DNA of 57,875 nucleotides from Stenotrophomonas ginsengisoli (GTDB taxonomy: Bacteria; Pseudomonadota; Gammaproteobacteria; Xanthomonadales; Xanthomonadaceae): positions 1 to 57,875 of the forward strand of contig NZ_LDJM01000034.1 in the NCBI RefSeq assembly GCF_001431485.1, in the 5' to 3' direction. The position numbers and the translations under genes were made by a program. The notes under the pieces are model-generated. The model had not been told where the DNA came from. It ran no database searches and was given only the letters and a program-made list of their open reading frames with translations. Of this stretch, positions 24,728 through 33,880 are shown one piece after another (the first letter of the stretch is position 1; each line of letters starts with the position of its first letter).

Positions 24728-25276
24728 ATGAACGACACCGCCATTGATCCGATCGCCCTGACCCGCCGCTGGCTGGAAAAGGCGGTGATTGGCCTGAACC
24801 TGTGCCCGTTCGCCAAGGCGGTGTACGTCAAGAACCAGGTCCGTTTCGTGCTCTCCGATGCAACCACGCCCGAAGCGCTGATCGAGCAGCTGGCCGAGGA
24901 ACTGCTGCTGCTGCGTGACACCCCGGCCGAGCAGATCGACACCACCTTGATCATCCACCCGGACGTGCTCACCGATTTTTTGGACTACAACGACTTCCTG
25001 GACAACGCCGATGCGGCGGTGGAAGCGCTGGACCTGTCCGGCATCCTGCAGGTGGCCAGCTTCCACCCGGATTACCAGTTCGACGGCACCCACGCCGAGG
25101 ATGCCTCCAACTACACCAACCGCGCCCCCTTCCCGACCCTGCACCTGCTGCGCGAGGACAGCGTGGAGCGTGCCGTGGCCGCCTTCCCCGACCCGGATGT
25201 GATCGTGGAGCGCAATATCGCCACCCTGGACAAGCTCGGCGCCGAGGGTTTCAAGCGCCTGCTGGCCGAGGACTGA
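24728..25276 (+). CDS. DUF1415 domain-containing protein, 182 aa
   Basis: This is a conserved soluble protein of unknown function. The signature LTRRWLEKAVIGLNLCPFAKAV near the N-terminus contains the conserved Cys. QVASFHPDYQFDGT and NRAPFPTLHLLREDSVERAV are the other typical blocks. There is no signal peptide. The ATG at 24728 has GGAG upstream. Its stop shares one base with the start of the SDR gene (TGATG), so the two are translationally coupled. That pairing may point to a shared metabolic role, but nothing in the sequence names a substrate. Confidence 0.9.
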   Translation: MNDTAIDPIALTRRWLEKAVIGLNLCPFAKAVYVKNQVRFVLSDATTPEALIEQLAEELLLLRDTPAEQIDTTLIIHPDVLTDFLDYNDFLDNADAAVEALDLSGILQVASFHPDYQFDGTHAEDASNYTNRAPFPTLHLLREDSVERAVAAFPDPDVIVERNIATLDKLGAEGFKRLLAED

Positions 25277-26079
25277 TGGCCAGCGTGCCTGGCATTGCCA
25301 AATGGCCGGCGCAGCCGCTGGCCGGGCGCGTGATCCTGGTCACCGGCGGTGGCAACGGCATCGGCCGTGGCATTGCCCAGGCCGTGCTCGGTGCCGGCGG
25401 CAGCGTGGCCATTGCCGACCGTGACCAGCATGGGCTGGACGCCTGCCTGGCTGATTGGCAGGTGGGACAACGCGCACTTGCCGTGCCCCTGGATGTCACC
25501 GCACCAGAAAGCGTGGAAGCCGGCATCGCCCGGGTACTGGCCCATTTCGGCCGCCTCGACGGCCTGGTCAACAATGCCGGCGTGGCCGACCCGCACCTGC
25601 CGCCGCTGGAGGCAGCCAGCTGGGACGACTGGCAGCGCGGCCTGTCCAGCCTGCACGGGGCATTCCTGTGCTGCCGCGCGGCCCTGCCCGCCTTGCGCGC
25701 CAGTGGCCAGGGCGCAGTGGTCAACATCGCCTCCACCCGTGCCCACCAGTCCGAGCCGCACAGCGAGGCCTATGCCGCCGCCAAGGGCGGCCTGCTGGCC
25801 TTCAGCCATGCGCTGGCGGTGAGCGAGGGCCCGGCCGTGCGGGTCAACGCGATCACCCCGGGCTGGGTGGAAACCGCCGATTGGCAGGCACCCTCACGCT
25901 GGAGCACACCGCAGCAACGGCCGATCGACCATGCCCAGCACCCGGCCGGGCGCATCGGCCAGCCGCAGGACATCGGCCACCTGACCGTGTTCCTGCTCAG
26001 CGGGCTGGCCGGTTTTGTCACCGGCCAGGAGTTCATTGCCGATGGCGGCATGAGCCGGGTCATGCACTACGCGCCCTGA
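25276..26079 (+). CDS. SDR family oxidoreductase, 267 aa
   Basis: This is a classical short-chain dehydrogenase. It has a Rossmann motif TGGGNGIGRGIA (about residues 25-36), Asp at the end of beta-2 (IADRD, favouring NAD), NNAG motif LVNNAGVADPH, and the active site Ser in VNIASTRAHQSEP with EAYAAAKGG (YxxxK). The C-terminus FVTGQEFIADGGMSRVM is typical. An N-terminal extension of about 17 residues precedes the fold. The start overlaps the DUF1415 stop by one base. The substrate is unknown; alcohols, sugars or 3-oxo compounds are all possible. Confidence 0.9.
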   Translation: MASVPGIAKWPAQPLAGRVILVTGGGNGIGRGIAQAVLGAGGSVAIADRDQHGLDACLADWQVGQRALAVPLDVTAPESVEAGIARVLAHFGRLDGLVNNAGVADPHLPPLEAASWDDWQRGLSSLHGAFLCCRAALPALRASGQGAVVNIASTRAHQSEPHSEAYAAAKGGLLAFSHALAVSEGPAVRVNAITPGWVETADWQAPSRWSTPQQRPIDHAQHPAGRIGQPQDIGHLTVFLLSGLAGFVTGQEFIADGGMSRVMHYAP

Positions 26080-26089
26080 GCCCGCAACC

Positions 26090-26117
26090 AAAAACGCCGC
26101 GATGATCGCGGCGTTCT
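26090..26117. terminator. Bidirectional terminator between the SDR gene and rsuA
   Basis: Arms aacgccgcgat and atcgcggcgtt form an 11-bp stem with A-rich 5' and T-rich 3' sides, between two convergent genes. Confidence 0.85.
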
Positions 26118-26148
26118 TAGTTGCATCGGCCCATGCCGCAGCCAGGGA

Positions 26149-26856
26149 TCAGCGGCCGAACAGGCGCTCGATGTCGGCCGGTTGCAGCAGCTTCCACTGC
26201 CCCGGCTCGAGCCCGTCCAGGTCCAGACCACCGACATGGGCGCGGTGCAGCGCCTCGACGTGGTTGCCAACGGCGGCGAACATGCGGCGAACCTGATGGT
26301 AACGCCCCTCATGCAGGGTCAGGCGGGCCGTGCGCGGGCCAGTCACTTCCAGCTCGGCCGGCAGCAGCGGCTTGTGCTCGCCTTCCAGCATCAGCTCGCC
26401 ACTGGCAAAGATCGCGCCTTCATCGCCGCGCAGGTCCTGGGCCAGGGTCGCCTCGTAGATCTTGTCCAGGCCGCTCTTGGGCGAGGTGATCCGGTGCAGC
26501 AGCTGGCCGTCATCGGTGAGCAGCAGCAGGCCGGAGGTATCACGGTCCAGCCGGCCCACGGTGGACAGGTTGGGGGCGCGGCGGGCAAAGCGCTCGGGCA
26601 GCAGGTCATACACCAGCCGGCCCTGGTCCTTGGTCGAGCAGGTCACCCCGGTCGGCTTGTTGAGCAGCACGACCATGCCCGGAGCCGGGTCCAGCGGCTC
26701 GCCATCGATGCGGATCACCTCGTGCGGCACCTTGTCATCGCCGTACAGCACCTCGCCATCGGCATCGGTGACCCGGCCCTCGCGCAGCATCCACTCCACA
26801 TCGCGGCGGGTGCCATAACCCAGATTGGCCAGGTAGCGCAGCAGTTTGACCTTCAT
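26149..26856 (-). CDS. rsuA: 16S rRNA pseudouridine(516) synthase, 235 aa
   Basis: It has an N-terminal S4 RNA-binding domain (MKVKLLRYLANLGYGTRRDV) followed by the RsuA/RluB-type catalytic domain. The motif VGRLDRDTSGLLLLTDDG contains the catalytic Asp (about residue 99), and GRYHQVRRMFAAVGN is the second signature. The length and S4 domain favour RsuA over RluE or RluF. It follows rsmC with only one base between stop and start (TGAGATG), giving a two-gene operon for modification of the small ribosomal subunit. The frame is open to 26880, but the ATG at 26856 gives the family N-terminus. Confidence 0.88.
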   Translation of the reverse strand: MKVKLLRYLANLGYGTRRDVEWMLREGRVTDADGEVLYGDDKVPHEVIRIDGEPLDPAPGMVVLLNKPTGVTCSTKDQGRLVYDLLPERFARRAPNLSTVGRLDRDTSGLLLLTDDGQLLHRITSPKSGLDKIYEATLAQDLRGDEGAIFASGELMLEGEHKPLLPAELEVTGPRTARLTLHEGRYHQVRRMFAAVGNHVEALHRAHVGGLDLDGLEPGQWKLLQPADIERLFGR

Positions 26857-26857
26857 C

Positions 26858-27907
26858 TCAACGACCTGCCTTGATTGCACTGATCAGCTTGAAACCATCG
26901 CGCTCGGCCAGCACGTCGATCTGGCTGAAGCGCTCGCCCAGCACTTCCTCGTAAGGCAGGTGGCGGTTGGCCACCAGCAGCAGACGCCCGCCTTGGCGCA
27001 GGCCATCGGCGGCAGCCTTGATGAAGGACTGCCCCAGCTCCGGGCGGCCGGTACGGTTGGTGGTGTGGAACGGCGGGTTGGTGACCACGAAGTCGTACTT
27101 GCCGGCCAGCCCGGCGCTGACATCGGCCCAGTGGAAGGTGGCGCGTTCACCGGCAGCGGCCAGGTTGTGCCGGGCCAGGGCCAGGGCGCGGCCTTCGGCC
27201 TCGTACAGATCGATCCGGGTCACCTTCGCGCAGCGCTCCAGGACCTCGGCCGACAGGTAGCCCCAACCGGCTCCCAGATCGGCACCGATGCCGGCCAGGG
27301 TCGAAGGCAGATGTTCCACCAGCAGGGCGCTGGCCGGGTCGATGCGGTCCCAGGCAAACACGCCCGGACGCGAGGTGAAACGGCCACCGGCAATGCTGCG
27401 CGGCGCCTCGGCGGCCAGCCAGCGGCTGGCCAGGGCGGCATCGTGCTGGCCGCCCAGCGGCAGGGTCCAGAACACCCGGCAATGGTTCTTGGTCAGGCTG
27501 CCACCCAGGCCGGCCAATGCCTTCAGGTCGGCCTCACCGGAGCGGGCACCCTCATCATTGTGCTGGCAGGCCACGATCCGCCCGCCCGGCGCGCACAGCG
27601 CCAGGGCGCGGGCAAACACCGCACGCGCCTCGTCCTTCTGCCGCGGCGAGAGCACCAGCACCAGGTCGAACTGGCCGTCGCGGCCATCCAGGGTATCGCT
27701 GACGTCCCAGCCGGCCAAGCGCAATGCCTGCATCTGCGGGAAATAGCTCTGCTCGGCAGCAATCGAGGCCGGGCTGACGCCGTCAGGCAGTTCCAGGCCG
27801 GCGCGGGCGCGCAGGCAGGCAACCTTGCCGCTGGCCGGCCATGCCAGTTCGCCACGGGCAAACGGCAGGGTCAGGGTCTTGAGCGGAGCATGGGCAACAT
27901 TGGACAT
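26858..27907 (-). CDS. rsmC: 16S rRNA (guanine-N2) methyltransferase RsmC-like, 349 aa
   Basis: This is a two-domain SAM methyltransferase. The N-terminal half is a degenerate methyltransferase fold (SPRQKDEARAVFARALALCAPGG). The C-terminal half has the SAM-binding motif IGADLGAGWGYLSAEVL and the catalytic FVVTNPPFHTTNRTG, the NPPF(H) motif of guanine-N2 methyltransferases. RsmC (G1207 of 16S rRNA) is favoured over RlmG by length and by the coupled rsuA gene. I chose the ATG at 27907. It is transcribed with rsuA on the minus strand. Confidence 0.85.
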   Translation of the reverse strand: MSNVAHAPLKTLTLPFARGELAWPASGKVACLRARAGLELPDGVSPASIAAEQSYFPQMQALRLAGWDVSDTLDGRDGQFDLVLVLSPRQKDEARAVFARALALCAPGGRIVACQHNDEGARSGEADLKALAGLGGSLTKNHCRVFWTLPLGGQHDAALASRWLAAEAPRSIAGGRFTSRPGVFAWDRIDPASALLVEHLPSTLAGIGADLGAGWGYLSAEVLERCAKVTRIDLYEAEGRALALARHNLAAAGERATFHWADVSAGLAGKYDFVVTNPPFHTTNRTGRPELGQSFIKAAADGLRQGGRLLLVANRHLPYEEVLGERFSQIDVLAERDGFKLISAIKAGR

Positions 27908-27939
27908 CGGCAGGCACGGCGACAACAGGGGCGGGCATT

Positions 27940-29958
27940 CTACCCGGTGCGCAGGCGCTGGCCGTGTTCAAGCCGGCAGCAGCGCAGGATTTCAGTCACC
28001 AGGTCGGCCAGGTTGCAGGGCTTGGTGACCACCGCCTGGAAGCCATTGGCCAGGGCATCACGGCAGTCACTTTCGCGGGCCAGGGCGGTGATGGCGATCA
28101 TCGGCAGGTATTGCGCGCTCAGGTACAGGTCCTGACGCACCGCGCGGGCCAGGCTGTAGCCGTCCATGCCCGGCATGCTGATGTCCGACAGCACGGCCCG
28201 GTAATGGTCGGCCGGATGGCTGGCAATCAGCTGCAGGGCCTGGTTGCCCGAGGCGGCAAGCTCGATCTGCGCACCGTGCCGGCGCAAGGCCTGGCCCAGG
28301 TATTCCAGGATGTCCGGCTGATCATCCACCAGCAGCAGACGGTAGCCCTCAAGCACCTGCGAGTCGGTACCCACCACCAGTGCGCCGGCCCCGGCGCGGT
28401 CCGCCCCGCCTTCGCCCGGTGTCCCATCGCACTGTTGCAGCAGCGGCAACTGGACCACAAAGCAGCTGCCGCGTCCCAGGCCCTCGCTGCTGACCGAAAC
28501 CTTGCCACCATGCAGGCCTACCAGCTGCTGCACGATGGCCAGGCCCAGGCCCAGGCCGCCATGGCGGCGGGTGGTACTGGCATCGGCCTGGCTGAAACGT
28601 TCAAACAGGTGCGGCAGGAATTCCGGCGCGATGCCGGTGCCGTTGTCGCGCACCGCCACCCGGCACTGCCCGGCCTCCACCTCCAGGGCCAGGGTGATCT
28701 GCCCATCACGGCTGTGGCTGGTGAACTTGCGCGCATTGGACAACAGGTTCCAGAACACCTGGCGCAGACGCGCCGTGTCGCCCAGCACCCAGACCTCCTG
28801 CTCGGGCAGGATCAGGCTGATCGGCTCGCGGCCCGAGCGCTCCGAGCCCTCCAGTGCGGTGACCGCCTCGCGCAGGGCCTCCCCCAGCAGGACCGGCTTG
28901 AGGTCCAGGTACAGCTTGCCCACCAGCATGCCGCTGAGATCAAGCATGTCCGAGATCAACCGGCTCAGGGTTTCGGCACTGGAGGAGATCACCGACAACC
29001 CGCGGTACTGCATGTCGGCCGGGTCGGCCTTGGCCAGCAGCAGCTCGGTCCAGCCCAGGATGGTGGTCAACGGCGTGCGCATCTCGTGCGACAGCGTGGC
29101 CAGGAACTCATCCTTGATCCGGGTGCTGGTCTCGGCAGTGATGCGCGCGGCGCGCTCGCTCTCCAGCAGGTCATCGCGTGCCTGTACCAGGGCATGGTGC
29201 TCGGTGACGTCACGGAAGCTGCCATCCAGGCCGATCAACTCGCCCTTGACCGAGAAGCAGGCATTGGCCTGCACCTCCAGCCAGCGCCACTGCCCATCGG
29301 CACGCCGCCCGCGCACCACCGCGCTGAAATCACTGACGTTCTCCAGGGCCAGGCGCAGGCGCAGCATGAAGTGCTCGTAGTCATCGGGGTGGATCAGATT
29401 GGCCCAGGCGACCTTGCCGCTGCTGCAGAACATGCCGAAGAAGGTGTCAAAACGGCTGTTGACGTACTGCACCACGCCATGAGCATTGACCCCCCAGATC
29501 GGCAACGGCATGCGGTCGATCACGCTGCGGTAGTGGTGCTTGCGCTCGGTAACCTCGGTTTCGCGCTGACGCAGCAGGGTGATGTCCTGGGCCAGCAGGC
29601 CGACGATGTTCTGGCTGGCATCCACCGGCACCACATCGACCTGGGTCCAGCGTCCGGGCTGGATCCGGGAACATTCCAGACGCACGACCTTGCCGCTGTA
29701 GATGGCCTGTTCGAAAGCCTGCGGCCACTGTTTCTCCAGCCCCGGACACTTCTCGCGCAGGGACACCCCCGGGAGCAACAACATGCCGTCCTCCCAGGCA
29801 CGGGCAATGGTTCCCTGCAGCACCAATGCATCCCAGTGGCGCGACGCCACCAGATGGGTGACCTGCAACAGGATCAATGCCCCGCTGCTGGCCTGGATGA
29901 CTGCCTGCTTCCATGCCAACACCCGCTCCGGGGCATCAGCCAGTTGATTGGTTTCCAT
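27940..29958 (-). CDS. Cytosolic PAS-PAS hybrid histidine kinase, 672 aa
   Basis: This soluble sensor has two or three PAS-type domains in the first 270 residues, including VIDRMPLPIWGVNAHGVVQ and the PAC-like GRRADGQWRWLEVQA. They are followed by a HisKA with FLATLSHEMRTPLTTILGW (His about residue 290) and HATPase motifs (NLLSNARKF, RDNGTGIAP, GGLGLGLAIV). A C-terminal receiver has the Asp in AVLSDISMPGMDG (about residue 590) and Lys in VVTKPCNLADL. No output domain or HPt is present, so a partner must receive the phosphate. The ATG at 29958 follows a GGGGGGCGGGG stretch. It is a close paralogue of the gene at 30072-32060. Confidence 0.9.
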   Translation of the reverse strand: METNQLADAPERVLAWKQAVIQASSGALILLQVTHLVASRHWDALVLQGTIARAWEDGMLLLPGVSLREKCPGLEKQWPQAFEQAIYSGKVVRLECSRIQPGRWTQVDVVPVDASQNIVGLLAQDITLLRQRETEVTERKHHYRSVIDRMPLPIWGVNAHGVVQYVNSRFDTFFGMFCSSGKVAWANLIHPDDYEHFMLRLRLALENVSDFSAVVRGRRADGQWRWLEVQANACFSVKGELIGLDGSFRDVTEHHALVQARDDLLESERAARITAETSTRIKDEFLATLSHEMRTPLTTILGWTELLLAKADPADMQYRGLSVISSSAETLSRLISDMLDLSGMLVGKLYLDLKPVLLGEALREAVTALEGSERSGREPISLILPEQEVWVLGDTARLRQVFWNLLSNARKFTSHSRDGQITLALEVEAGQCRVAVRDNGTGIAPEFLPHLFERFSQADASTTRRHGGLGLGLAIVQQLVGLHGGKVSVSSEGLGRGSCFVVQLPLLQQCDGTPGEGGADRAGAGALVVGTDSQVLEGYRLLLVDDQPDILEYLGQALRRHGAQIELAASGNQALQLIASHPADHYRAVLSDISMPGMDGYSLARAVRQDLYLSAQYLPMIAITALARESDCRDALANGFQAVVTKPCNLADLVTEILRCCRLEHGQRLRTG

Positions 29959-30036
29959 GCCCCGCCCCCCTGCGTACCGATCAGCATGCGCACGTGTCCC
30001 CAGCGGCGCATCTGGCAAGAGGTGAAAATTAGTTCA

Positions 30037-30063
30037 CGGCATCGTGATGAAAATGTGATGCCG
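30037..30063 (-). other. Hairpin between the two paralogous hybrid kinase genes
   Basis: cggcatc (30037-30043) and gatgccg (30057-30063) are perfect inverted arms with a 13-nt loop. It may be a weak terminator for the upstream kinase gene or a regulatory site before the downstream one; a T run is poor. Confidence 0.35.
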
Positions 30064-30071
30064 TACCTGCT

Positions 30072-32060
30072 TCAACGCGGCAGCACCGCACGTATTTCGG
30101 CCAGCAGGACGGCCAGGTTACAGGGCTTGGTCACATGGGCCTGGAAACCATTGTCCAACGCCCGCTGGCGGTCATCGCTGCGGGCCAGGGCGGTCACCGC
30201 GATGATCGGCAGGACCGAAGCCGGCAGGCCCAGATCCTCGCGGATGGTGCGCACCATGCCGTAGCCGTCCATGCCGGGCATGCCGATATCGCTGAGCACC
30301 ACGTCATAACGGGCATGGTCACTGCCACCGATCATGCGCAGCGCTTCGGCCGCACTGCTGGCCGTATGCACCTGGGCGCCGTGGCGCTCCAGTGACTGGC
30401 GCAGCAATTCGATGATTTCCTTCTGGTCGTCCACCAGCAGCAGGCGCAGGTTGGCCAGGGTGTCCGAATCGGTACCCACCGCCTTGATCACGGTGCGCCG
30501 GCTGCCACGCGGCGCGCGCGCGGCCTGGCCACTGCGGGCCAGGGCCGGCAGCAGCACGGTGAAGGTGGCCCCGGCACCGATGCCCGGGCTGGAGGCGCTG
30601 ACCTTGCCGCCATGCAGGTCAATGAGCTGCTGCACGATCGACAGGCCCAGGCCCAGGCCGCCGTAACGCCGGGTGGTGGTGCCATCGGCCTGGCGGAAGC
30701 GCGAGAACAGATGCGGCAGGAACTCCTCGGCGATGCCGACCCCGCTGTCGGTGATGCGCAGGCGGTAATTGCTGCCCTGCTTGTCCATGGTGATGTCAAT
30801 CACCCCGCCCTCGTCGGTGAACTTGGCCGCATTGGACAGCAGGTTCCACAGCACCTGCTGCAGGCGGGTCTGGTCACCCAGTACCGGGCATTCACTGGAT
30901 GGCAGGTGCAGGCGCACCTGCAGCCGGCGCTCGGCGGCGGCCAGGTCCAACGAGCGCACCGCGTCGCGCACCTCGCTGGCCAGGTCCAGCACTTCCATGT
31001 CCAGTTTCAACTTGCCCAGCAGCATGCCGCTGAGGTCGAGCATGTCGCCGATCAGGCGCTTGAGCGCCTGCGCACTGGTGGTGATGACCTTCAAACCCTT
31101 GTAGTTGGCATCCTCCGGCCGCATTCGCTGCAGCAGCATCTCGCTCCAGCCCAGCACCGTGGTCAACGGGGTGCGCAGCTCATGGGAAATGGTGGCCATG
31201 AACTCGTCCTTCAGCCGCGCGGTGGACTCGGCGGCCGAACGGGCCACGCGCTCGGCGCGCAGCAGTTGCTCGTTGGCCTGTTCCAGCTCGCGACGATCGG
31301 TGATGTCACGGCTGTTGCCGGCCATACCCAGGAACCGGCCCATGCGCGAGAAGCGCGGCACCACGCTGATCTCCAGCCAGCGCCACTGGCCATCGGCGCG
31401 CCGGCCACGCACCAGGCTGGCCAGCTCGCTGCGTTCGGACAAGGCCCGCTGGATCAGGTGTTCAAAGCCGGCAATGTCCTCCGGGTGCAGGAAGTGCGAC
31501 CACATCACGGCATGCTCGCGGCTTTGTGGTGGGCCGAAGAAGGTCTCGAACACGCTGTTGACGAACTGCACCTGGCCATCGGCACCGATCACCCAGACCG
31601 GCAACGGCAGGCCATCGACCAAGGCCCGGTAACGCTGCTTCTTGTCGTGGACTTCCTGCTCGCGGCGTTTGCGGCTGCTGATGTTGCGCACGGTGATGCC
31701 GAGCAGGCCCGGCTCGCCGTCCAGAGCCGACACATCAATGGCCAGCCAGCGCGAGCGTCCGCCGATGCGCCGTTCCAGCGCACTGGCGCGACCGCTGCCG
31801 GCCACCCGGGCCAGCAGTTCGAACCATTCGTCTTCCAGCAATGGCGCCAGTTGGCGCAGGCTGTCACCCGGGCTGGGCGTCAATCGCGTCAGCCGGTTGA
31901 ACATGCCGTTGGCATGGACAAAATGCGCGTCGTTGTCCGCCCCGCAACGCAGGATCGCAATCCCGACCCGGTTGGCTTCCACAATCCGCCCGGCCCAGTA
32001 AGCACCTGTCTGCTCTGGTGCCGATCCGTCAGTGTGCTGATGATCCAGTGGCAAGGACAC
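30072..32060 (-). CDS. Cytosolic PAS-PAS hybrid histidine kinase, 662 aa (paralogue)
   Basis: The layout is the same as in its neighbour: N-terminal PAS (ANRVGIAILRCGADNDAHF), second PAS with LVDGLPLPVWVIGADGQVQ and GRRADGQWRWLEISV, HisKA with FMATISHELRTPLTTVLGW (His about residue 291), HATPase (NLLSNAAKF, GGLGLGLSIV) and C-terminal receiver (VVLSDIGMPGMDG; VTKPCNLAVLL). The start is GTG 32060, with MSLPLDHQHTD; a nearby TTG is an alternative. The two proteins differ mostly in the first PAS region, which suggests duplication followed by a change in the sensed signal. There is no membrane segment and no fused output domain. Confidence 0.88.
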   Translation of the reverse strand: MSLPLDHQHTDGSAPEQTGAYWAGRIVEANRVGIAILRCGADNDAHFVHANGMFNRLTRLTPSPGDSLRQLAPLLEDEWFELLARVAGSGRASALERRIGGRSRWLAIDVSALDGEPGLLGITVRNISSRKRREQEVHDKKQRYRALVDGLPLPVWVIGADGQVQFVNSVFETFFGPPQSREHAVMWSHFLHPEDIAGFEHLIQRALSERSELASLVRGRRADGQWRWLEISVVPRFSRMGRFLGMAGNSRDITDRRELEQANEQLLRAERVARSAAESTARLKDEFMATISHELRTPLTTVLGWSEMLLQRMRPEDANYKGLKVITTSAQALKRLIGDMLDLSGMLLGKLKLDMEVLDLASEVRDAVRSLDLAAAERRLQVRLHLPSSECPVLGDQTRLQQVLWNLLSNAAKFTDEGGVIDITMDKQGSNYRLRITDSGVGIAEEFLPHLFSRFRQADGTTTRRYGGLGLGLSIVQQLIDLHGGKVSASSPGIGAGATFTVLLPALARSGQAARAPRGSRRTVIKAVGTDSDTLANLRLLLVDDQKEIIELLRQSLERHGAQVHTASSAAEALRMIGGSDHARYDVVLSDIGMPGMDGYGMVRTIREDLGLPASVLPIIAVTALARSDDRQRALDNGFQAHVTKPCNLAVLLAEIRAVLPR

Positions 32061-32202
32061 GCGCGTTCTCGAGAACCAGACCCCAGCGGCTAGGATGAAT
32101 GCAAGCTGTCGGAAAAATCAACTCAGCCCAAACACGCCGGCTTGCCCCGCCCTGCTGGCCCGGGCCACACTGCCAGGCATGGATCACCCGTGGAGAACGC
32201 CG

Positions 32203-32793
32203 ATGCGCGCCCTGATTCCTGGTTTGATGCTGTGCCTGCTGTGCCTGCTGTGGCCATTGGCTGCTCAGGCGGCCACCCCACGCCACGTCACCGATGCCGC
32301 TGCCCCGCGCACCGTGGGCACCGATGGGCCGGTCCTGGTGCAATGGGGCGACCCGGCCAAATTCACCGAGCTCACCCACAGCGGCAACCGTTGGGAAGCA
32401 GCTCGTGGCAACTGGGTGTTCGAGCTGGCCGAGCACCTGGCCAGCCAGGCCAGCCCGAGGCTGGCCGACGGCCAGCGTCTGGAAGTGGACATCGTGGATA
32501 TCGACCTGGCCGGTGACTACGAGCCCTGGCGCGGCCCCCGCCTCAGCGATACGCGCTACGTGCGCGACATCTATCCGCCGCAGATCACCCTCTCCTACCG
32601 CCTGCTCGATGCGCAGGGCCAGGTCCTGGAGAGCCAGCAGCAGACCCTGCGTGACCTGGGGTTTTTGCACGGCAGCGGCAGCATGGTGCGCTACCGCAAC
32701 GATTCCCTGCGCCATGAAAAGCGCCTGATCGACCGCTGGTTGCAGCAGGCGCTGCCGGCCACTTCCGGCCAGCTCGCCCAGGGCCGGAAGTAA
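32203..32793 (+). CDS. DUF3016 domain-containing exported protein, 196 aa
   Basis: It has a signal peptide (MRALIPGLMLCLLCLLWPLA, then AQAA) and a mature domain with the DUF3016 features VLVQWGDPAKFTEL, RLEVDIVDIDLAGDYEPW, TRYVRDIYPPQITLSYRL and LRHEKRLIDRWL. The family is periplasmic and of unknown function. The ATG at 32203 is preceded by GGAG at a good distance; an upstream ATG at 32179 would add eight residues before the signal peptide. It is divergent from the hybrid kinase gene and convergent with alr, with 19 nt between the stops. Confidence 0.85.
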   Translation: MRALIPGLMLCLLCLLWPLAAQAATPRHVTDAAAPRTVGTDGPVLVQWGDPAKFTELTHSGNRWEAARGNWVFELAEHLASQASPRLADGQRLEVDIVDIDLAGDYEPWRGPRLSDTRYVRDIYPPQITLSYRLLDAQGQVLESQQQTLRDLGFLHGSGSMVRYRNDSLRHEKRLIDRWLQQALPATSGQLAQGRK

Positions 32794-32812
32794 GCCGCCT
32801 CGGACCGCGCCC

Positions 32813-33880
32813 TCAACGGTAGTGGCGCGGCACCCGCTTCAGCCCGCACGGCAGGCGGTAGGCACTGGTGGCGCAGATCGGCGCCAGTTCGGCCAGGGTA
32901 ATGTCACAGCCCCACAGCTCCACCGCGGTGCCGACCACCGCCTGCGGGTGGTCACTCAGGTCCACGGTGAGCATGTCCATCGAGACCCGGCCGATCAGCC
33001 GCCCACGTACCCCGTCGATCAGCACCGGGGTGCCGTTGGGGGCGAACTGCGGGTAACCATCGGCATAGCCCATGGCCACCACCCCGACCCGGGTCGGCTT
33101 GTCGGCAACAAAGCGGGCGCCATAGCCCAGCGGCTCGCCCACGGCCAGCTCGCGCACGGCAATGATCTTCGAGCGCAACGCCATCACCGGGCGCAGCTGC
33201 GCACTGGCATCTGTGGCATGGGCAAACGGGTCGGCGCCGTACAGCATCAGGCCCGGACGCACCCAGTCACTGCGCACCTGCGGCCAGCCCAGCAGGGCCG
33301 GCGAATTGCACAGGCTGGTCTGCCCGGACAGGCCGGTCGTGGCGGCATTGAACACCGCCAGCTGCTGCTCGGTACGCGGGCAATCCAGCTCATCGGCACG
33401 GGCCAGGTGGCTCATCATCACGATAGTGGCCACATGCGGCAGGGCCGACAGCTGCGCATGCGCGGCACGGAACTGCGACGGCGACAGCCCCAGCCGGTGC
33501 ATGCCCGAATCCAGTTTCAGCCACAGGGTCAGCCGCGCCTGGGTGCGCAGCTCGCAGATGGCCTGCACCTGCTCGGGCGTGGACACCGCCGGCCACAGGT
33601 CATGGGCAATGACCAGCTCCAGCTCGCTGGGTTCAAAACAGCCTTCCAGCAACACGATCGGGCCAGTGATGCCGGCAGCGCGCAGCTCCAGTGCCTCTTC
33701 AATGCAGGCCACACCAAAGCCGTCGGCCTCATCGGCCAGGGCCTGGGCACAGCGCACTGCCCCATGGCCGTAGGCATCGGCCTTGACGATGGCCAGCGCC
33801 TTGCCACCACCGAGCTGGCGGGCCAGGCGGTAGTTGTGGCGCAGCGCCTGAAGGTCAATTACAGCGTGGGCCGGGCGCAT
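32813..33880 (-). CDS. alr: Alanine racemase (catabolic DadX type likely), 355 aa
   Basis: This PLP enzyme interconverts L- and D-alanine. The PLP lysine lies in [15 protein letters not shown] (about residue 34), and the catalytic Tyr in [16 protein letters not shown] (about residue 250). [12 protein letters not shown] and VELWG complete the family pattern. The start overlaps the end of dadA by 22 nt, so the two are co-translated. In this dadA-linked position the enzyme most likely supplies D-alanine for oxidation by DadA (the role of DadX), but if it is the only racemase in the genome it would also serve the cell wall. Confidence 0.95.
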   Translation of the reverse strand: MRPAHAVIDLQALRHNYRLARQLGGGKALAIVKADAYGHGAVRCAQALADEADGFGVACIEEALELRAAGITGPIVLLEGCFEPSELELVIAHDLWPAVSTPEQVQAICELRTQARLTLWLKLDSGMHRLGLSPSQFRAAHAQLSALPHVATIVMMSHLARADELDCPRTEQQLAVFNAATTGLSGQTSLCNSPALLGWPQVRSDWVRPGLMLYGADPFAHATDASAQLRPVMALRSKIIAVRELAVGEPLGYGARFVADKPTRVGVVAMGYADGYPQFAPNGTPVLIDGVRGRLIGRVSMDMLTVDLSDHPQAVVGTAVELWGCDITLAELAPICATSAYRLPCGLKRVPRHYR

